From Actinomycetota bacterium (GTDB taxonomy: Bacteria > Actinomycetota > Actinomycetes > S36-B12 > GCA-2699445): 60,079 nt of DNA. Below are positions 1 through 8,365 of the stretch, one piece after another. Made by a program: the position numbers and the translations under genes. How positions within the stretch are numbered: position 1 is the first letter of the stretch; each line of letters opens with the position of its first letter. The DNA lies in contig JAGQTY010000020.1 in assembly GCA_020438795.1 (NCBI GenBank), forward strand, positions 1 to 60,079, read 5' to 3'. The notes under the pieces are model-generated. The model searched no databases. It had not been told where the DNA came from and saw nothing but the letters and a program-made list of their open reading frames with translations.

Positions 1-1
1 T

Positions 2-82
2 CGGACTGACCGGTTGCTCGGTGCGGGCATCGATGCCCAGCAGTACGGCGGGGCGTACCAGCTGGCCGCGGGCAGCAGGTAG
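2..82 (+). CDS. possible 3' end of an unidentified upstream gene (partial)
   Basis: The frame entering at base 2 is open and ends with TAG at 80-82, encoding about 26 residues ending in LAAGSR. It is cut by the window edge. In many actinobacteria the gene before metK is coaBC, but this short tail does not visibly match the CoaBC C-terminus, so no product is assigned. Another frame (from base 3) is also open as far as the metK start, so even the reading frame is uncertain. Confidence 0.25.
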   Translation, partial: RTDRLLGAGIDAQQYGGAYQLAAGSR

Positions 83-187
83 AGTACATCTGCAGATGGA
101 GCACGAGCGCGATGTCCCGGTCGTCGCGTACAATTTGACAGGTGCCGCAATTCGAGCGGCCAAGGGTCACCGAACCACGGAGAATGT

Positions 188-1381
188 ATGAGCAAGCGTC
201 TATTCACCTCGGAGTCAGTCACTGAGGGTCATCCCGACAAGATGGCCGACCAGATTTCTGATGCCATCCTGGACGACCTCCTGCAGCAGGATCCCGCCTC
301 CCGCGTCGCGGTGGAGACCATGCTCACCACAGGTCAGGTCCATGTCGCTGGTGAGGTGACCACGACCGGATACGCCGACGTGATCGAGCTCGTGCGTCAG
401 GTGGTGCTCGACATCGGCTACGACTCCTCGGTGAAGGGGTTCGACGGCGAATCCTGTGGTGTGTCCGTGTCGATCGGCAAGCAGTCCCCGGACATCGCCC
501 AAGGCGTGGATGACGCCTACGAGAACCGTGTCGACGACAGCGTCGATCCGCTCGACCTCCAGGGTGCGGGGGACCAGGGCCTGATGTTCGGCTATGCGTG
601 CCGTGACACCAAAGAACTCATGCCGCTGCCGATCTCGCTGGCACACTCACTGGCCCAGCGCCTGGCACAGGTTCGCCACGAAGGGACACTGCCCTACCTG
701 CGTCCCGATGGCAAGACCCAGGTGACCATCGAGTATGACGGCGACACCCCGGTCGGACTCGAGACCGTCGTGATCTCGACCCAGCACGCCAAGGACGTGA
801 GTCTGGAGGGTCTGCTCACCCCCGACCTGCGCAAGCATGTCATCGACGCAGTGCTCGAGGACTACGAGATCGAGGCCGCCGACCCGCGCGTGCTCATCAA
901 CCCGACAGGGAAGTTCGAGCTCGGTGGCCCGATGGGCGATGCCGGGCTCACCGGCCGCAAGATCATCGTCGACACCTACGGTGGCATGGCGCGCCACGGT
1001 GGCGGCGCATTCTCCGGCAAGGATCCCTCCAAGGTGGACCGTTCGGCCGCCTACGCCATGCGGTGGGTCGCCAAGAACATCGTTGCCGCTGGACTCGCGG
1101 ACCGTTGTGAGGTTCAGGTCGCCTACGCGATCGGGAAGGCACACCCCGTCGGACTGTTCCTCGAGACCTTCGGTACCGCCTCGGTCCCGCAGGATCAGAT
1201 CGTTGAGGCGGTCAAGTCCACGTTCGATCTGCGCCCCGCAGCTATCATCAGGGACCTGGATCTCAAGCGACCCATCTTCCGTCGTACTGCGGCCTATGGT
1301 CACTTCGGTCGCGAGCTGCCCGAGTTCACCTGGGAGCGCACCGACCGGGCCGAGGCGCTGGCGGCAGCTGTCCGGGGGTAG
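188..1381 (+). CDS. metK: S-adenosylmethionine synthase
   Basis: Cytosolic enzyme that makes S-adenosylmethionine from ATP and methionine, releasing phosphate and pyrophosphate. The 397-residue length is normal for MetK. The N-terminus carries the conserved [10 protein letters not shown] (HPDK at residues 15-18), the first signature GAGDQG is at 126-131, and the phosphate-binding loop GGGAFSGKD at 271-279. The ATG at 188 is placed exactly where MetK proteins start. A TACAAT hexamer at 129-134 could be its -10, but no convincing -35 is seen. No SAM riboswitch is recognisable upstream. The next gene, priA, follows after 14 bases, probably in the same transcript. Confidence 0.97.
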   Translation: MSKRLFTSESVTEGHPDKMADQISDAILDDLLQQDPASRVAVETMLTTGQVHVAGEVTTTGYADVIELVRQVVLDIGYDSSVKGFDGESCGVSVSIGKQSPDIAQGVDDAYENRVDDSVDPLDLQGAGDQGLMFGYACRDTKELMPLPISLAHSLAQRLAQVRHEGTLPYLRPDGKTQVTIEYDGDTPVGLETVVISTQHAKDVSLEGLLTPDLRKHVIDAVLEDYEIEAADPRVLINPTGKFELGGPMGDAGLTGRKIIVDTYGGMARHGGGAFSGKDPSKVDRSAAYAMRWVAKNIVAAGLADRCEVQVAYAIGKAHPVGLFLETFGTASVPQDQIVEAVKSTFDLRPAAIIRDLDLKRPIFRRTAAYGHFGRELPEFTWERTDRAEALAAAVRG

Positions 1382-1395
1382 TCGCTACCCTTCTT

Positions 1396-3414
1396 GTGGG
1401 GGTGAGTGCAGTGGCTGACCAGCTTCCGCTGCTCGGTCCCCGTGGCGGGATCGCACCCAGAGTGCCTCCGCCTCCATGGGAGCAGCCCTTCGTGGCTGTC
1501 GTCGCCGTTGCTGTCGAGTCGCCGCTGCCACACTTGGACCGCACGTTCGACTACGGAGTCACCGCAGAACAGGCCGAGTCCGCGCAGGTGGGTGTCCGTG
1601 TCCGGGTGCGCCTGGCCGGAACCCAGTACGACGGATTCGTGCTTGAGCGACGCGATGGCCCGGTTGACCCCGGCCTGTCCGGGCTCGAACGCGTGCTTTC
1701 CCCCGTGGTCGTCCTCCCCAGGGAACTGGCCCGACTGTGCCGTGCCGTGGCGGACCACTATGCGGGCTCCCTGTCCGATGTGCTGCGCCTGGCTGTGCCA
1801 CGACGTCATTCCGGCGTACCGGCGGAGCTGCCGTCCGGGCCGCTGGACCCGTCGCCGGCTCCGCTGGACTGGTCCAGCTGGGGTGATGCTCCGGTGTCCG
1901 GGTTCCTCGAGTCGTTGCAGGCCGGGAACCGGCCACGCGCGGCCTGGTTGGCAACTCCCGGACGGCCCTTCGCCCCGGCCCTCGCGACGCTGGTCGCGGC
2001 GCTCTCGCGAGCAGGCCTCTCGGCGATCGTGGTCCTGCCGGACCGCCGTGATGTGGACCGGGTTCTCACATCGCTGGCCGGGGAATCAGGCGTCGTCACC
2101 CTTGGGGGAGAGCTGGGGCCCGCGGAACGCTACCGCAACCACATCGCAGCGTGTTCCGGACAGGCTCGCATAGTCATCGGCACCCGATCCGCGGTGTTTG
2201 CGCCCCTGCCCGCGCCGGACCTGCTGCTGATCTGGGACGACACCGACGAGAATCACGTCGAGCAGCGTGCCCCGTACTACCGCGCCAGAGACGTACTGGC
2301 GATCCGCTCGCATCTGCAGTCGAGTGCGTTCGTGGTGGGAGGGTACTCGTGTTCGGCGCAGGCGGCCCAGTGGCTGGCAAGTGGCTACCTGCGGCCGCTC
2401 CAGGCTTCGGCGCAGCGCATCCGCAGCGACCGACCCGCGGTTGGCAGCACCCATGATGTTCAGCACACGGTCGCGGATTCGGTGACCCGCATTCCGCGGG
2501 TCGCGGTCGAGACGCTGAACCGAGCTCTCGAATTCGGGCCTGTGCTCGTGCAGGTCGGCCGGCGGGGGTACGTCCCGCTGGTGGCCTGTGAGAACTGTCG
2601 CGCGCTGGCCAGGTGTGCTACGTGCGATTCCCCACTTCAGATGACTCCGGTGCTGGGGTGTCCGACCTGCGGACCGGTGCCGCTGTGGGCCTGTCCGTCG
2701 TGCGGCGAGTCCCGGACCCGTTCGGTGGCTGTGGGGGCGAAGCGCACCGCCGAGGATCTGGGACGGCTCATCCCCAGCACCCCGGTGGTGGTCAGCACCG
2801 CCGACCATCCGGTCTCACAGCTGCCGGCTGGGCGCCGGATCGTCGTGGCCACCGCCGGGCTGGAGCCGGATGTGCCCGGTGGGTACGCCGCGGCCTTCCT
2901 GCCCGACGCCGGCGCTGACCTGCAGCGTTCGGGCGTCCGGGCCCGGGAGGAGACCGTCCGACGCTGGTTCAGCCTTGGGGGTCTGCTGCGCCCCGCGGCT
3001 CCCTTGCTGCTCGCCGCGCCCACGCAGGAGCCCAGCTATTCCGCCCTGCTCCGTTGGGCTCCGCGCTGGATCGCCGAACGTGAGCTGGCCGAGCGGGAGG
3101 AACTGTGTCTGCCACCTGCCTACCGGACGGTCACCGTCGAGGCGCAAGCCTCTGAGATCGAGGAACTGCTGGAACAGGTGGGTCCGCTCGCTCCTCGGGT
3201 GCTGGGGCCGATCGACGTCAGCGAACCGGGTGAGCAGGTGACGCAGACGCCCGAGGGCCTTTTCCCGGACCACAGGGACCGCCACCGTACCCGGGTGGTC
3301 CTAGCTGTGCGTCCCAGGCAGGACGAGCTGATTGCTCTGGTCAGAGAACAGGTGCGGCTTCACGCGGCCCGCCGGGATAGCCCCATGAGAGTGGTGGTCG
3401 ATGCTCTGGAGTGA
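1396..3414 (+). CDS. priA: PriA-like primosomal protein N', helicase motifs degenerate
   Basis: Replication-restart protein family. The C-terminal half keeps the zinc-binding cysteine cluster starting with CENC at about residue 398 and continuing through CATC, CPTC and CPSC to about 437. The superfamily 2 helicase motifs are lost: where PriA has a GKT Walker A, this protein reads TPGRPFAPAL (about 186-195), and the DEEH Walker B is replaced by WDDTDEN (about 279-285). Actinobacterial PriA homologues are known to be ATPase-degenerate, so this is probably a structural or DNA-binding version. The start is uncertain: GTG at 1396, 1402 and 1411 are all in frame. The gene follows metK and precedes def/fmt, the usual actinobacterial order. 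Confidence 0.88.
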   Translation: MGVSAVADQLPLLGPRGGIAPRVPPPPWEQPFVAVVAVAVESPLPHLDRTFDYGVTAEQAESAQVGVRVRVRLAGTQYDGFVLERRDGPVDPGLSGLERVLSPVVVLPRELARLCRAVADHYAGSLSDVLRLAVPRRHSGVPAELPSGPLDPSPAPLDWSSWGDAPVSGFLESLQAGNRPRAAWLATPGRPFAPALATLVAALSRAGLSAIVVLPDRRDVDRVLTSLAGESGVVTLGGELGPAERYRNHIAACSGQARIVIGTRSAVFAPLPAPDLLLIWDDTDENHVEQRAPYYRARDVLAIRSHLQSSAFVVGGYSCSAQAAQWLASGYLRPLQASAQRIRSDRPAVGSTHDVQHTVADSVTRIPRVAVETLNRALEFGPVLVQVGRRGYVPLVACENCRALARCATCDSPLQMTPVLGCPTCGPVPLWACPSCGESRTRSVAVGAKRTAEDLGRLIPSTPVVVSTADHPVSQLPAGRRIVVATAGLEPDVPGGYAAAFLPDAGADLQRSGVRAREETVRRWFSLGGLLRPAAPLLLAAPTQEPSYSALLRWAPRWIAERELAEREELCLPPAYRTVTVEAQASEIEELLEQVGPLAPRVLGPIDVSEPGEQVTQTPEGLFPDHRDRHRTRVVLAVRPRQDELIALVREQVRLHAARRDSPMRVVVDALE

Positions 3415-3458
3415 GCGCTTTCCTTCGTCGCGGACTCCCGGGGCAATACCATTGGCGT

Positions 3459-3905
3459 ATGAAGAAGTTGCTGGGCGGCCTCATTGTTCTCGGGCTGGCC
3501 GCTGGGGCCTTCCTGTTTCTCGGGCCCAGCTCTTTCGGAGATCTGCTGGATCGCCGCCTCGAGGGTGCTGATGGCCTGGCCCCGTCAACGGAACCGGGCC
3601 CGGCCATCACGCGCGAGTCGAACAAGGAGTTCGTCGCACGTGTCACTCCCGAGACCGGCTACGGGGGGACTATCTATCACGTGAGACCGACCCGGGCCGG
3701 CCGGACGATGGTCGGTGACCAGATCGAGGTCGCCTGGTCGCAAGCGGTCGCGAAAGGCGTTCCCGACACGCGTTCGATGTACAACCAGTTCAAGTGTCAT
3801 CCCCTCTCAGTGGTGGCAAGAGCGAAGCCGACCTGGGACCTGGAGTCATGGCGGCCCAATGTGGGCCTGACCCAGACCATGCTGCGTGCCTGCAACCCGA
3901 GCTGA
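3459..3905 (+). CDS. DUF2599-type membrane-anchored or secreted protein
   Basis: A 148-residue protein of unknown function. The ATG at 3459 is preferred to an upstream frame extension because it begins directly with a signal-anchor (MKK, then about 20 hydrophobic residues). The C-terminal half has the DUF2599 look: a Trp-containing AWSQA segment, SMYNQFKCH, a WDLESWRP motif and a terminal RACNPS. Two cysteines (in FKCH and RACN) could form a disulfide outside the membrane. DUF2599 proteins occur mainly in actinobacteria and no activity is established. The next gene starts 98 bases downstream. Confidence 0.7.
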   Translation: MKKLLGGLIVLGLAAGAFLFLGPSSFGDLLDRRLEGADGLAPSTEPGPAITRESNKEFVARVTPETGYGGTIYHVRPTRAGRTMVGDQIEVAWSQAVAKGVPDTRSMYNQFKCHPLSVVARAKPTWDLESWRPNVGLTQTMLRACNPS

Positions 3906-4003
3906 ATCCACTGCCGGGGGACGACCGATGGTCACGATTTCCGGGTGCCTGGCCCATTCACCTATCGTTGAGAGACACCCGTCAATCGGAGCATGGGAAA
4001 TCG

Positions 4004-4534
4004 ATGAATGCCGAGATCATCTGTCCGCTCTCGTCCGAGAGCCTCAACAAGAGTGCCGCAAGGGTGGGCGCCACGCTGACGGCACTGCTGCTCACGGCAT
4101 TCGGCGTCCTGGCTCTCGTCGGTCAGTACTGGTCGGTGATCTTTCTGGCGCTGGTGATGCTCGACTACGTGATCCGGGTCTTCACCGCCGTCACCCCTCC
4201 GATCAGCAGGATCGCGACCGGCCTGGCTGGATTGCTGCGACTGCGGCCCAGGCTCATGAACAAGGGCCCGAAGATCTTCGCGTGGCGGATCGGATTCCTG
4301 ATGGCCACGGCGGCCGTGCTGGCACTACCCTTCAGCTGGTCAGCCTCCGCCATCATCGCGCTGGCCCTGGCCGGCTTCAACGTCCTGGATGGTGTGCTGA
4401 ACTTCTGCGTGGGTTGCTACGTGTACACGTATCTGGTGCTGCCACTCTCGCAACGCCGGGGCTGGGTCAAGGGGGCCGGTGCCTCGCCGACGACGCCCCG
4501 GGCCAGCGCGGAGCCCGGCACAGTTCAGCGCTGA
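4004..4534 (+). CDS. DUF4395 family integral membrane protein
   Basis: A 176-residue protein with four predicted membrane helices: residues about 23-40, 43-62, 88-105 and 110-130. The segment ending FNVLDGVLNFCVGCYVY with its CVGC pair is characteristic of DUF4395 proteins, which are often found near thiol-disulfide or sulfur-related genes. The ATG at 4004 begins MNAEIICPL, which matches family N-termini; the open frame upstream to 3794 overlaps the previous gene and is not coding. Function unknown; the paired cysteines suggest a redox or metal role, which is inference only. Confidence 0.7.
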   Translation: MNAEIICPLSSESLNKSAARVGATLTALLLTAFGVLALVGQYWSVIFLALVMLDYVIRVFTAVTPPISRIATGLAGLLRLRPRLMNKGPKIFAWRIGFLMATAAVLALPFSWSASAIIALALAGFNVLDGVLNFCVGCYVYTYLVLPLSQRRGWVKGAGASPTTPRASAEPGTVQR

Positions 4535-4668
4535 TTCGACCAGGTCGAGCAGCACAGGGCCGTTGGCTCTGCCTCCAGGCTTTGCCGGCACCTGGATGTC
4601 GGTGCCGTTGCGCACAGGCATCGAGGTTTGTCCGGGCCTGTGGAACACTGGTCTGCAGGGAGGGAATC

Positions 4669-5214
4669 GTGGCTGTCAAACCGATTCGGTTGTTCGGGGA
4701 TCCGGTGCTGCGCACCAAGGCCGCGGAGGTGACCACCTTCGACAAGGAACTGCGCAACCTGGTGCGCGACCTCACCGAGACCATGAAGGACGCTTCCGGG
4801 GCCGGGCTCGCGGCGCCGCAACTCGGTGTGAGCCTGCGCGTCTTCACCTGGCATGTCGACAATGAGGTGGGCCACCTCATCAACCCGAGCCTCGACCTCA
4901 CCAGCGATCAGCAGGAGGGCGAGGAGGGCTGCCTCTCGATTCCCGGCATCGTCGCAGACACCCCGCGTGCCTACGGAGTGGTTGCCAAGGGCTTCAACGA
5001 GCACGGGGAGCCGGTGGAGGTGGAAGGGACCCAGCTTCTGGCCCGGGCGATCCAGCACGAGACCGATCACCTCGACGGCATCCTCTTCATCGACCGGCTC
5101 GACCCCGAACAGCGCAAGGCCGCGATGCGTGCCATCCGAGAGGCGGAGTGGTTCGGCGAGGCGACGCCGACCGTCAGGGCCAGTCCGCACCGGATCAGTT
5201 CCAAGTGGATGTAG
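4669..5214 (+). CDS. def: peptide deformylase
   Basis: Removes the formyl group from the N-terminal methionine of nascent proteins, using a metal ion (usually Fe2+). All three family motifs are present: GAGLAAPQ at 44-51, EGCLS at 86-90 (Cys is a metal ligand) and HETDH at 130-134 (two His ligands and the catalytic Glu). The 181-residue length is typical. GTG at 4669 follows an AGGGAGGGA ribosome-binding site; the open frame that runs upstream to 3886 overlaps the DUF4395 gene and is a shadow. It lies just before fmt, the enzyme that adds the formyl group, so formylation and deformylation are genetically paired. Confidence 0.96.
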   Translation: MAVKPIRLFGDPVLRTKAAEVTTFDKELRNLVRDLTETMKDASGAGLAAPQLGVSLRVFTWHVDNEVGHLINPSLDLTSDQQEGEEGCLSIPGIVADTPRAYGVVAKGFNEHGEPVEVEGTQLLARAIQHETDHLDGILFIDRLDPEQRKAAMRAIREAEWFGEATPTVRASPHRISSKWM

Positions 5215-5298
5215 CGGACATTCGGTTCATTGTCCGGCCTGTGTCGGTGCTGAACCTGGCATGGTGGGCGCTGTGAGACAAGTCGTGGGACGGATCGC

Positions 5299-6222
5299 AT
5301 GAGGGTGGTCTTCGCGGGAACGCCGGAACCGGCGGTGCCATCGCTGGCCGCGATCATGGAGTCGCACCACGAGGTGGTCGCGGTGATCAGCAGGCCGGAC
5401 GCCCGCAGCGGTCGCGGCCGCCAGCTGACCCGCTCACCGGTGGCGGCGCTGGCCGCTGATCACGGGATACCACTGCTCCAGCCCGTCTCGGCGAAGGACC
5501 CCGACTTCCTGAACGCCCTGTCCGAGCTGGAGCCTGATGCCTGCCCGGTGGTCGCCTACGGGGCTCTGCTTCCCAGAGTTGCGCTGGACATCCCGCGACT
5601 GGGCTGGATCAATCTGCACTTCTCGCTGCTTCCGGCCTGGCGCGGCGCCGCCCCTGTGCAGCATTCGATCCGGCATGGTGACGACATCACGGGTGCCTCG
5701 ACGTTCCTGATCGAGGAGGGGCTGGATTCCGGTCCGGTCTATGGGGTGGTGACCGAGACCATCAGGGCGCAGGACACCTCGGGCGACCTGCTGGCCCGGC
5801 TCGCAGTCTCCGGGGCGGGACTGCTCGTGGCAACCCTCGACGGGATTGAGACCGGAGAGCTCGTCGCTCGCCCGCAGTCGGCTGACGGAGTGAGCCTCGC
5901 CCCGAAGGTCACGGTCGCTGATGCACGTATCGACTGGACCGCACCGGCGCTGGCCATCGACCGGCTCATCCGCAGCTGCACGCCCGCGCCCGGGGCGTGG
6001 ACCGAGCTGGCCGGTGAGCGGGTCAAGGTGTTCCCCGTGGGTCCGGTCGCCGACGTGGTGGCCGAGCCCGGCGAGGTGGTCCGGGTCGCCAAGAACTCCT
6101 GGGCCGTCGGAACCGCCGGGGCGCCCCTGACTCTGGTGGACGTGCAACCACCTGGGAAGAAGCGGATGGCGGCCTCGGACTGGCTGCGCGGCCTGCGCTC
6201 GACGGACATCCGGTTTGAGTAG
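5299..6222 (+). CDS. fmt: methionyl-tRNA formyltransferase
   Basis: Transfers a formyl group from 10-formyl-tetrahydrofolate to initiator Met-tRNA. The 307-residue protein has the formyltransferase fold with catalytic residues N105 and H107 in [13 protein letters not shown] and D143 in EEGLDSG. The C-terminal domain (about 205-307) that grips tRNA is complete. The ATG at 5299 begins [10 protein letters not shown], the standard Fmt start. It lies 84 bases after def, and its last codons overlap the start of rsmB by eight bases, so the two are probably translationally coupled. Confidence 0.96.
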   Translation: MRVVFAGTPEPAVPSLAAIMESHHEVVAVISRPDARSGRGRQLTRSPVAALAADHGIPLLQPVSAKDPDFLNALSELEPDACPVVAYGALLPRVALDIPRLGWINLHFSLLPAWRGAAPVQHSIRHGDDITGASTFLIEEGLDSGPVYGVVTETIRAQDTSGDLLARLAVSGAGLLVATLDGIETGELVARPQSADGVSLAPKVTVADARIDWTAPALAIDRLIRSCTPAPGAWTELAGERVKVFPVGPVADVVAEPGEVVRVAKNSWAVGTAGAPLTLVDVQPPGKKRMAASDWLRGLRSTDIRFE

Positions 6223-7606
6223 CGGGCGGGGGAACGGGCGGGGCCGGCCTCGGCGGAAGGATCGCGTCGACCCGGCTCGCAGAATCGCCTTCGAGGTTCT
6301 GGACGCTGTCGACCAGGAGGATGCGTACTCAAATCTACGGCTGGCTCAGGCGCTGCGTGAGCACGACCTGAACGACCGGGACGCGGCGCTGGCCACCGAG
6401 CTCACTTTCGGAACCCTGCGACTGCGCGGCCGCTACGACGCCGTCATCTCAGCATGTGTAAACCGTGACCTCGACTCTCTCGACCCGCCGGTGCTGACTG
6501 TGCTGCGACTCGGCAGCCATCAGCTGCTCAGTATGCGCATCCCCGACTATGCCGCCGTCGGCAGTTCGGTCGCGCTGGTCAAGGAGATCGTCGGCCACCG
6601 GGTCGGTGGCTTCGTCAATGCGGTGCTGCGCAAGGTGGCTGTCCGGGACTGGCCACAGTGGCAGGACGAACTGGTCTCGCACGCCGAGCCGCTGCTACGG
6701 CGACTGAGCATCACGCAATCGCATCCGGAGTGGATCATCGAGGCGTTGTCGCGAGCCCTGTCGGCCTGCGACCGGCAGGACGAGCTCGAGGCTCTCCTGG
6801 GGGTGAACAACACCGCACCCCCGGTCACCTTGGTCGCCCGGCCCGGCAGGATCACACAGCAACAGTTGCTGGAGCAGAGCGGGGGTGAACCAGGGCGCTG
6901 GTCCCCCTGGGCGGTCCGGCTCGCCGGGGACCCCGGAAGGGTCGCCGCGGTGCGCTCGGGCGCCGCGGGGGTCCAGGATGAGGGCTCGCAGGTTGTGGTC
7001 CAGGGCGCCTGGCAGGCTGGTGTCGCTGAAGAGCGCCAATGGCTCGACCTGTGTGCCGGACCCGGCGGGAAGGCGGCGCTGCTGGCCGGACTCGCGGAGC
7101 CGGTGGGCGCTCATCTCACCGCCGTCGAGCTGCACCGGCATCGCCTTGAACTGGTGGCACGGTCACTGCCCGAACCGCAGCGGGTCACGCTTGTGCAGGG
7201 CGACGCGACACAGTTGCGATTGCCCGCGGCCGACCGGGTACTCCTCGACACCCCCTGCCTGGGGCTGGGGGTGTTGCGCCGCCGCCCGGAACTGCGCTGG
7301 CGTCGCTCGCCCGGGCAGCTCCAGGACCTGCAGGGGATGCAGCGCCGGTTGCTGTCGACGGCACTGGAGCACCTGCGTCCCGGGGGCCTGGTCGCCTACG
7401 TCACCTGCAGTCCGCATCTGGGCGAGACCGACGAGATCGTGGACCACGCGCTCGCGCGGCACGCCGACATCCGTCTTGAGCCGGTGCGCGACCCTGTGCC
7501 CGGACTCGGGGCAGCGACGGCGCGAGGAACACTGCGTCTGTGGCCCCACATCCATGACACGGATGGCATGTACCTGGCGTTGCTGCGGCGCCGTGCGACT
7601 CCCTGA
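6215..7606 (+). CDS. rsmB: 16S rRNA (cytosine-C5)-methyltransferase RsmB
   Basis: Methylates C5 of a cytosine in 16S rRNA (position 967 in E. coli) with SAM. The N-terminal NusB-like RNA-binding domain occupies about residues 18-145 and the Rossmann methyltransferase domain about 245-460. Both cysteines of the mechanism are present: C348 in DTPCLGLG (motif IV) and C398 in YVTCSPH (motif VI). Motif IV reads DTPC rather than the more usual DAPC, a mild change. The TTG at 6215 overlaps the fmt stop by eight bases; a later start is possible because the first 15 residues are basic and low-complexity. Confidence 0.93.
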   Translation: MSSGRGNGRGRPRRKDRVDPARRIAFEVLDAVDQEDAYSNLRLAQALREHDLNDRDAALATELTFGTLRLRGRYDAVISACVNRDLDSLDPPVLTVLRLGSHQLLSMRIPDYAAVGSSVALVKEIVGHRVGGFVNAVLRKVAVRDWPQWQDELVSHAEPLLRRLSITQSHPEWIIEALSRALSACDRQDELEALLGVNNTAPPVTLVARPGRITQQQLLEQSGGEPGRWSPWAVRLAGDPGRVAAVRSGAAGVQDEGSQVVVQGAWQAGVAEERQWLDLCAGPGGKAALLAGLAEPVGAHLTAVELHRHRLELVARSLPEPQRVTLVQGDATQLRLPAADRVLLDTPCLGLGVLRRRPELRWRRSPGQLQDLQGMQRRLLSTALEHLRPGGLVAYVTCSPHLGETDEIVDHALARHADIRLEPVRDPVPGLGAATARGTLRLWPHIHDTDGMYLALLRRRATP

Positions 7607-7621
7607 TCGTTCGCGCGGCAC

Positions 7622-7663
7622 CGTGGCCGGACCGTACGGGCTGCGCCGCACGGTCCGGCCACG
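7622..7663. terminator. strong inverted repeat between rsmB and rpe, probable terminator
   Basis: CGTGGCCGGACCGT at 7622-7635 pairs perfectly with ACGGTCCGGCCACG at 7650-7663 (14 bp stem, 14-base loop). There is no following T-run, as is common in actinobacterial terminators. It lies 16 bases after the rsmB stop and 36 before the rpe start, so it probably ends the def-fmt-rsmB transcript. Confidence 0.6.
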
Positions 7664-7699
7664 CTGCGAAATCGGGCGGTTTTCACTACGCTTCGTCTC

Positions 7700-8365
7700 G
7701 TGGCCGTACAGATATCTCCTTCCATCCTCTCCAGTGACTTCGCCGAACTCGCCGCTGAGTGCAGGCGTGTCGGCGACGCGGCGGACTGGTTGCACGTCGA
7801 CGTGATGGACAACCACTTCGTGCCCAACCTGACACTCGGGCTTCCCGTGGTGGAGTCACTGCTCAGGCACGTCGACACGCCGGTCGACTGTCACCTGATG
7901 ATCGAGGATCCGGATCGGTGGGCGCCGGCCTATGCCGAGGCCGGTGCCGGCAGTGTCACCTTCCACGTCGAGGCTGCCCATGCCCCGATCCGCCTGGCCA
8001 GGGAACTCCGCGCCAAGGGTGCCCGCGCCGGCATGGGACTGAAGCCGGCGACGCCGGTCGAGCCGTATGAGGAGATGCTCCCTGAGCTCGACATGCTGCT
8101 CCTGATGACGGTGGAACCGGGATTCGGCGGCCAGAAGTTCCTCGATCTGGTCGTACCCAAGATCCGCCGGGCACGTGAGGCCATCGCGGGCCGCGATGTG
8201 GATGTCTGGCTTCAGGTGGACGGCGGTGTGAGCGACAAGACCATCGAGGTGTGTGCAGAGGCCGGCGCCGACGTGTTCGTGGCCGGAAGCGCGGTGTTCG
8301 ACGCCGAGGATCCCGACCGGGCCGTCCGGGAACTGCGCCGACTCGCTGAGGAGGCGTCTCCCTGA
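7700..8365 (+). CDS. rpe: ribulose-phosphate 3-epimerase
   Basis: Interconverts ribulose-5-phosphate and xylulose-5-phosphate in the pentose phosphate pathway. The 221-residue TIM barrel shows all signatures: [13 protein letters not shown] with the metal-binding His and catalytic Asp, CHLMIEDP, the flexible loop [12 protein letters not shown], and [11 protein letters not shown] with the second catalytic Asp. The GTG at 7700 gives [14 protein letters not shown], the normal start. The product is the same sugar phosphate made by xylAB at 54-56.6 kb. Its stop overlaps the next ATG by one base. Confidence 0.97.
   Translation: MAVQISPSILSSDFAELAAECRRVGDAADWLHVDVMDNHFVPNLTLGLPVVESLLRHVDTPVDCHLMIEDPDRWAPAYAEAGAGSVTFHVEAAHAPIRLARELRAKGARAGMGLKPATPVEPYEEMLPELDMLLLMTVEPGFGGQKFLDLVVPKIRRAREAIAGRDVDVWLQVDGGVSDKTIEVCAEAGADVFVAGSAVFDAEDPDRAVRELRRLAEEASP

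Noticed and set aside
82..187. SAM riboswitch before metK
   Set aside because: Only about 105 bases, no matching conserved core seen.
3886..4668. 260-codon N-terminal extension of peptide deformylase
   Set aside because: Overlaps the DUF4395 gene; GTG 4669 with a ribosome-binding site gives the standard length.
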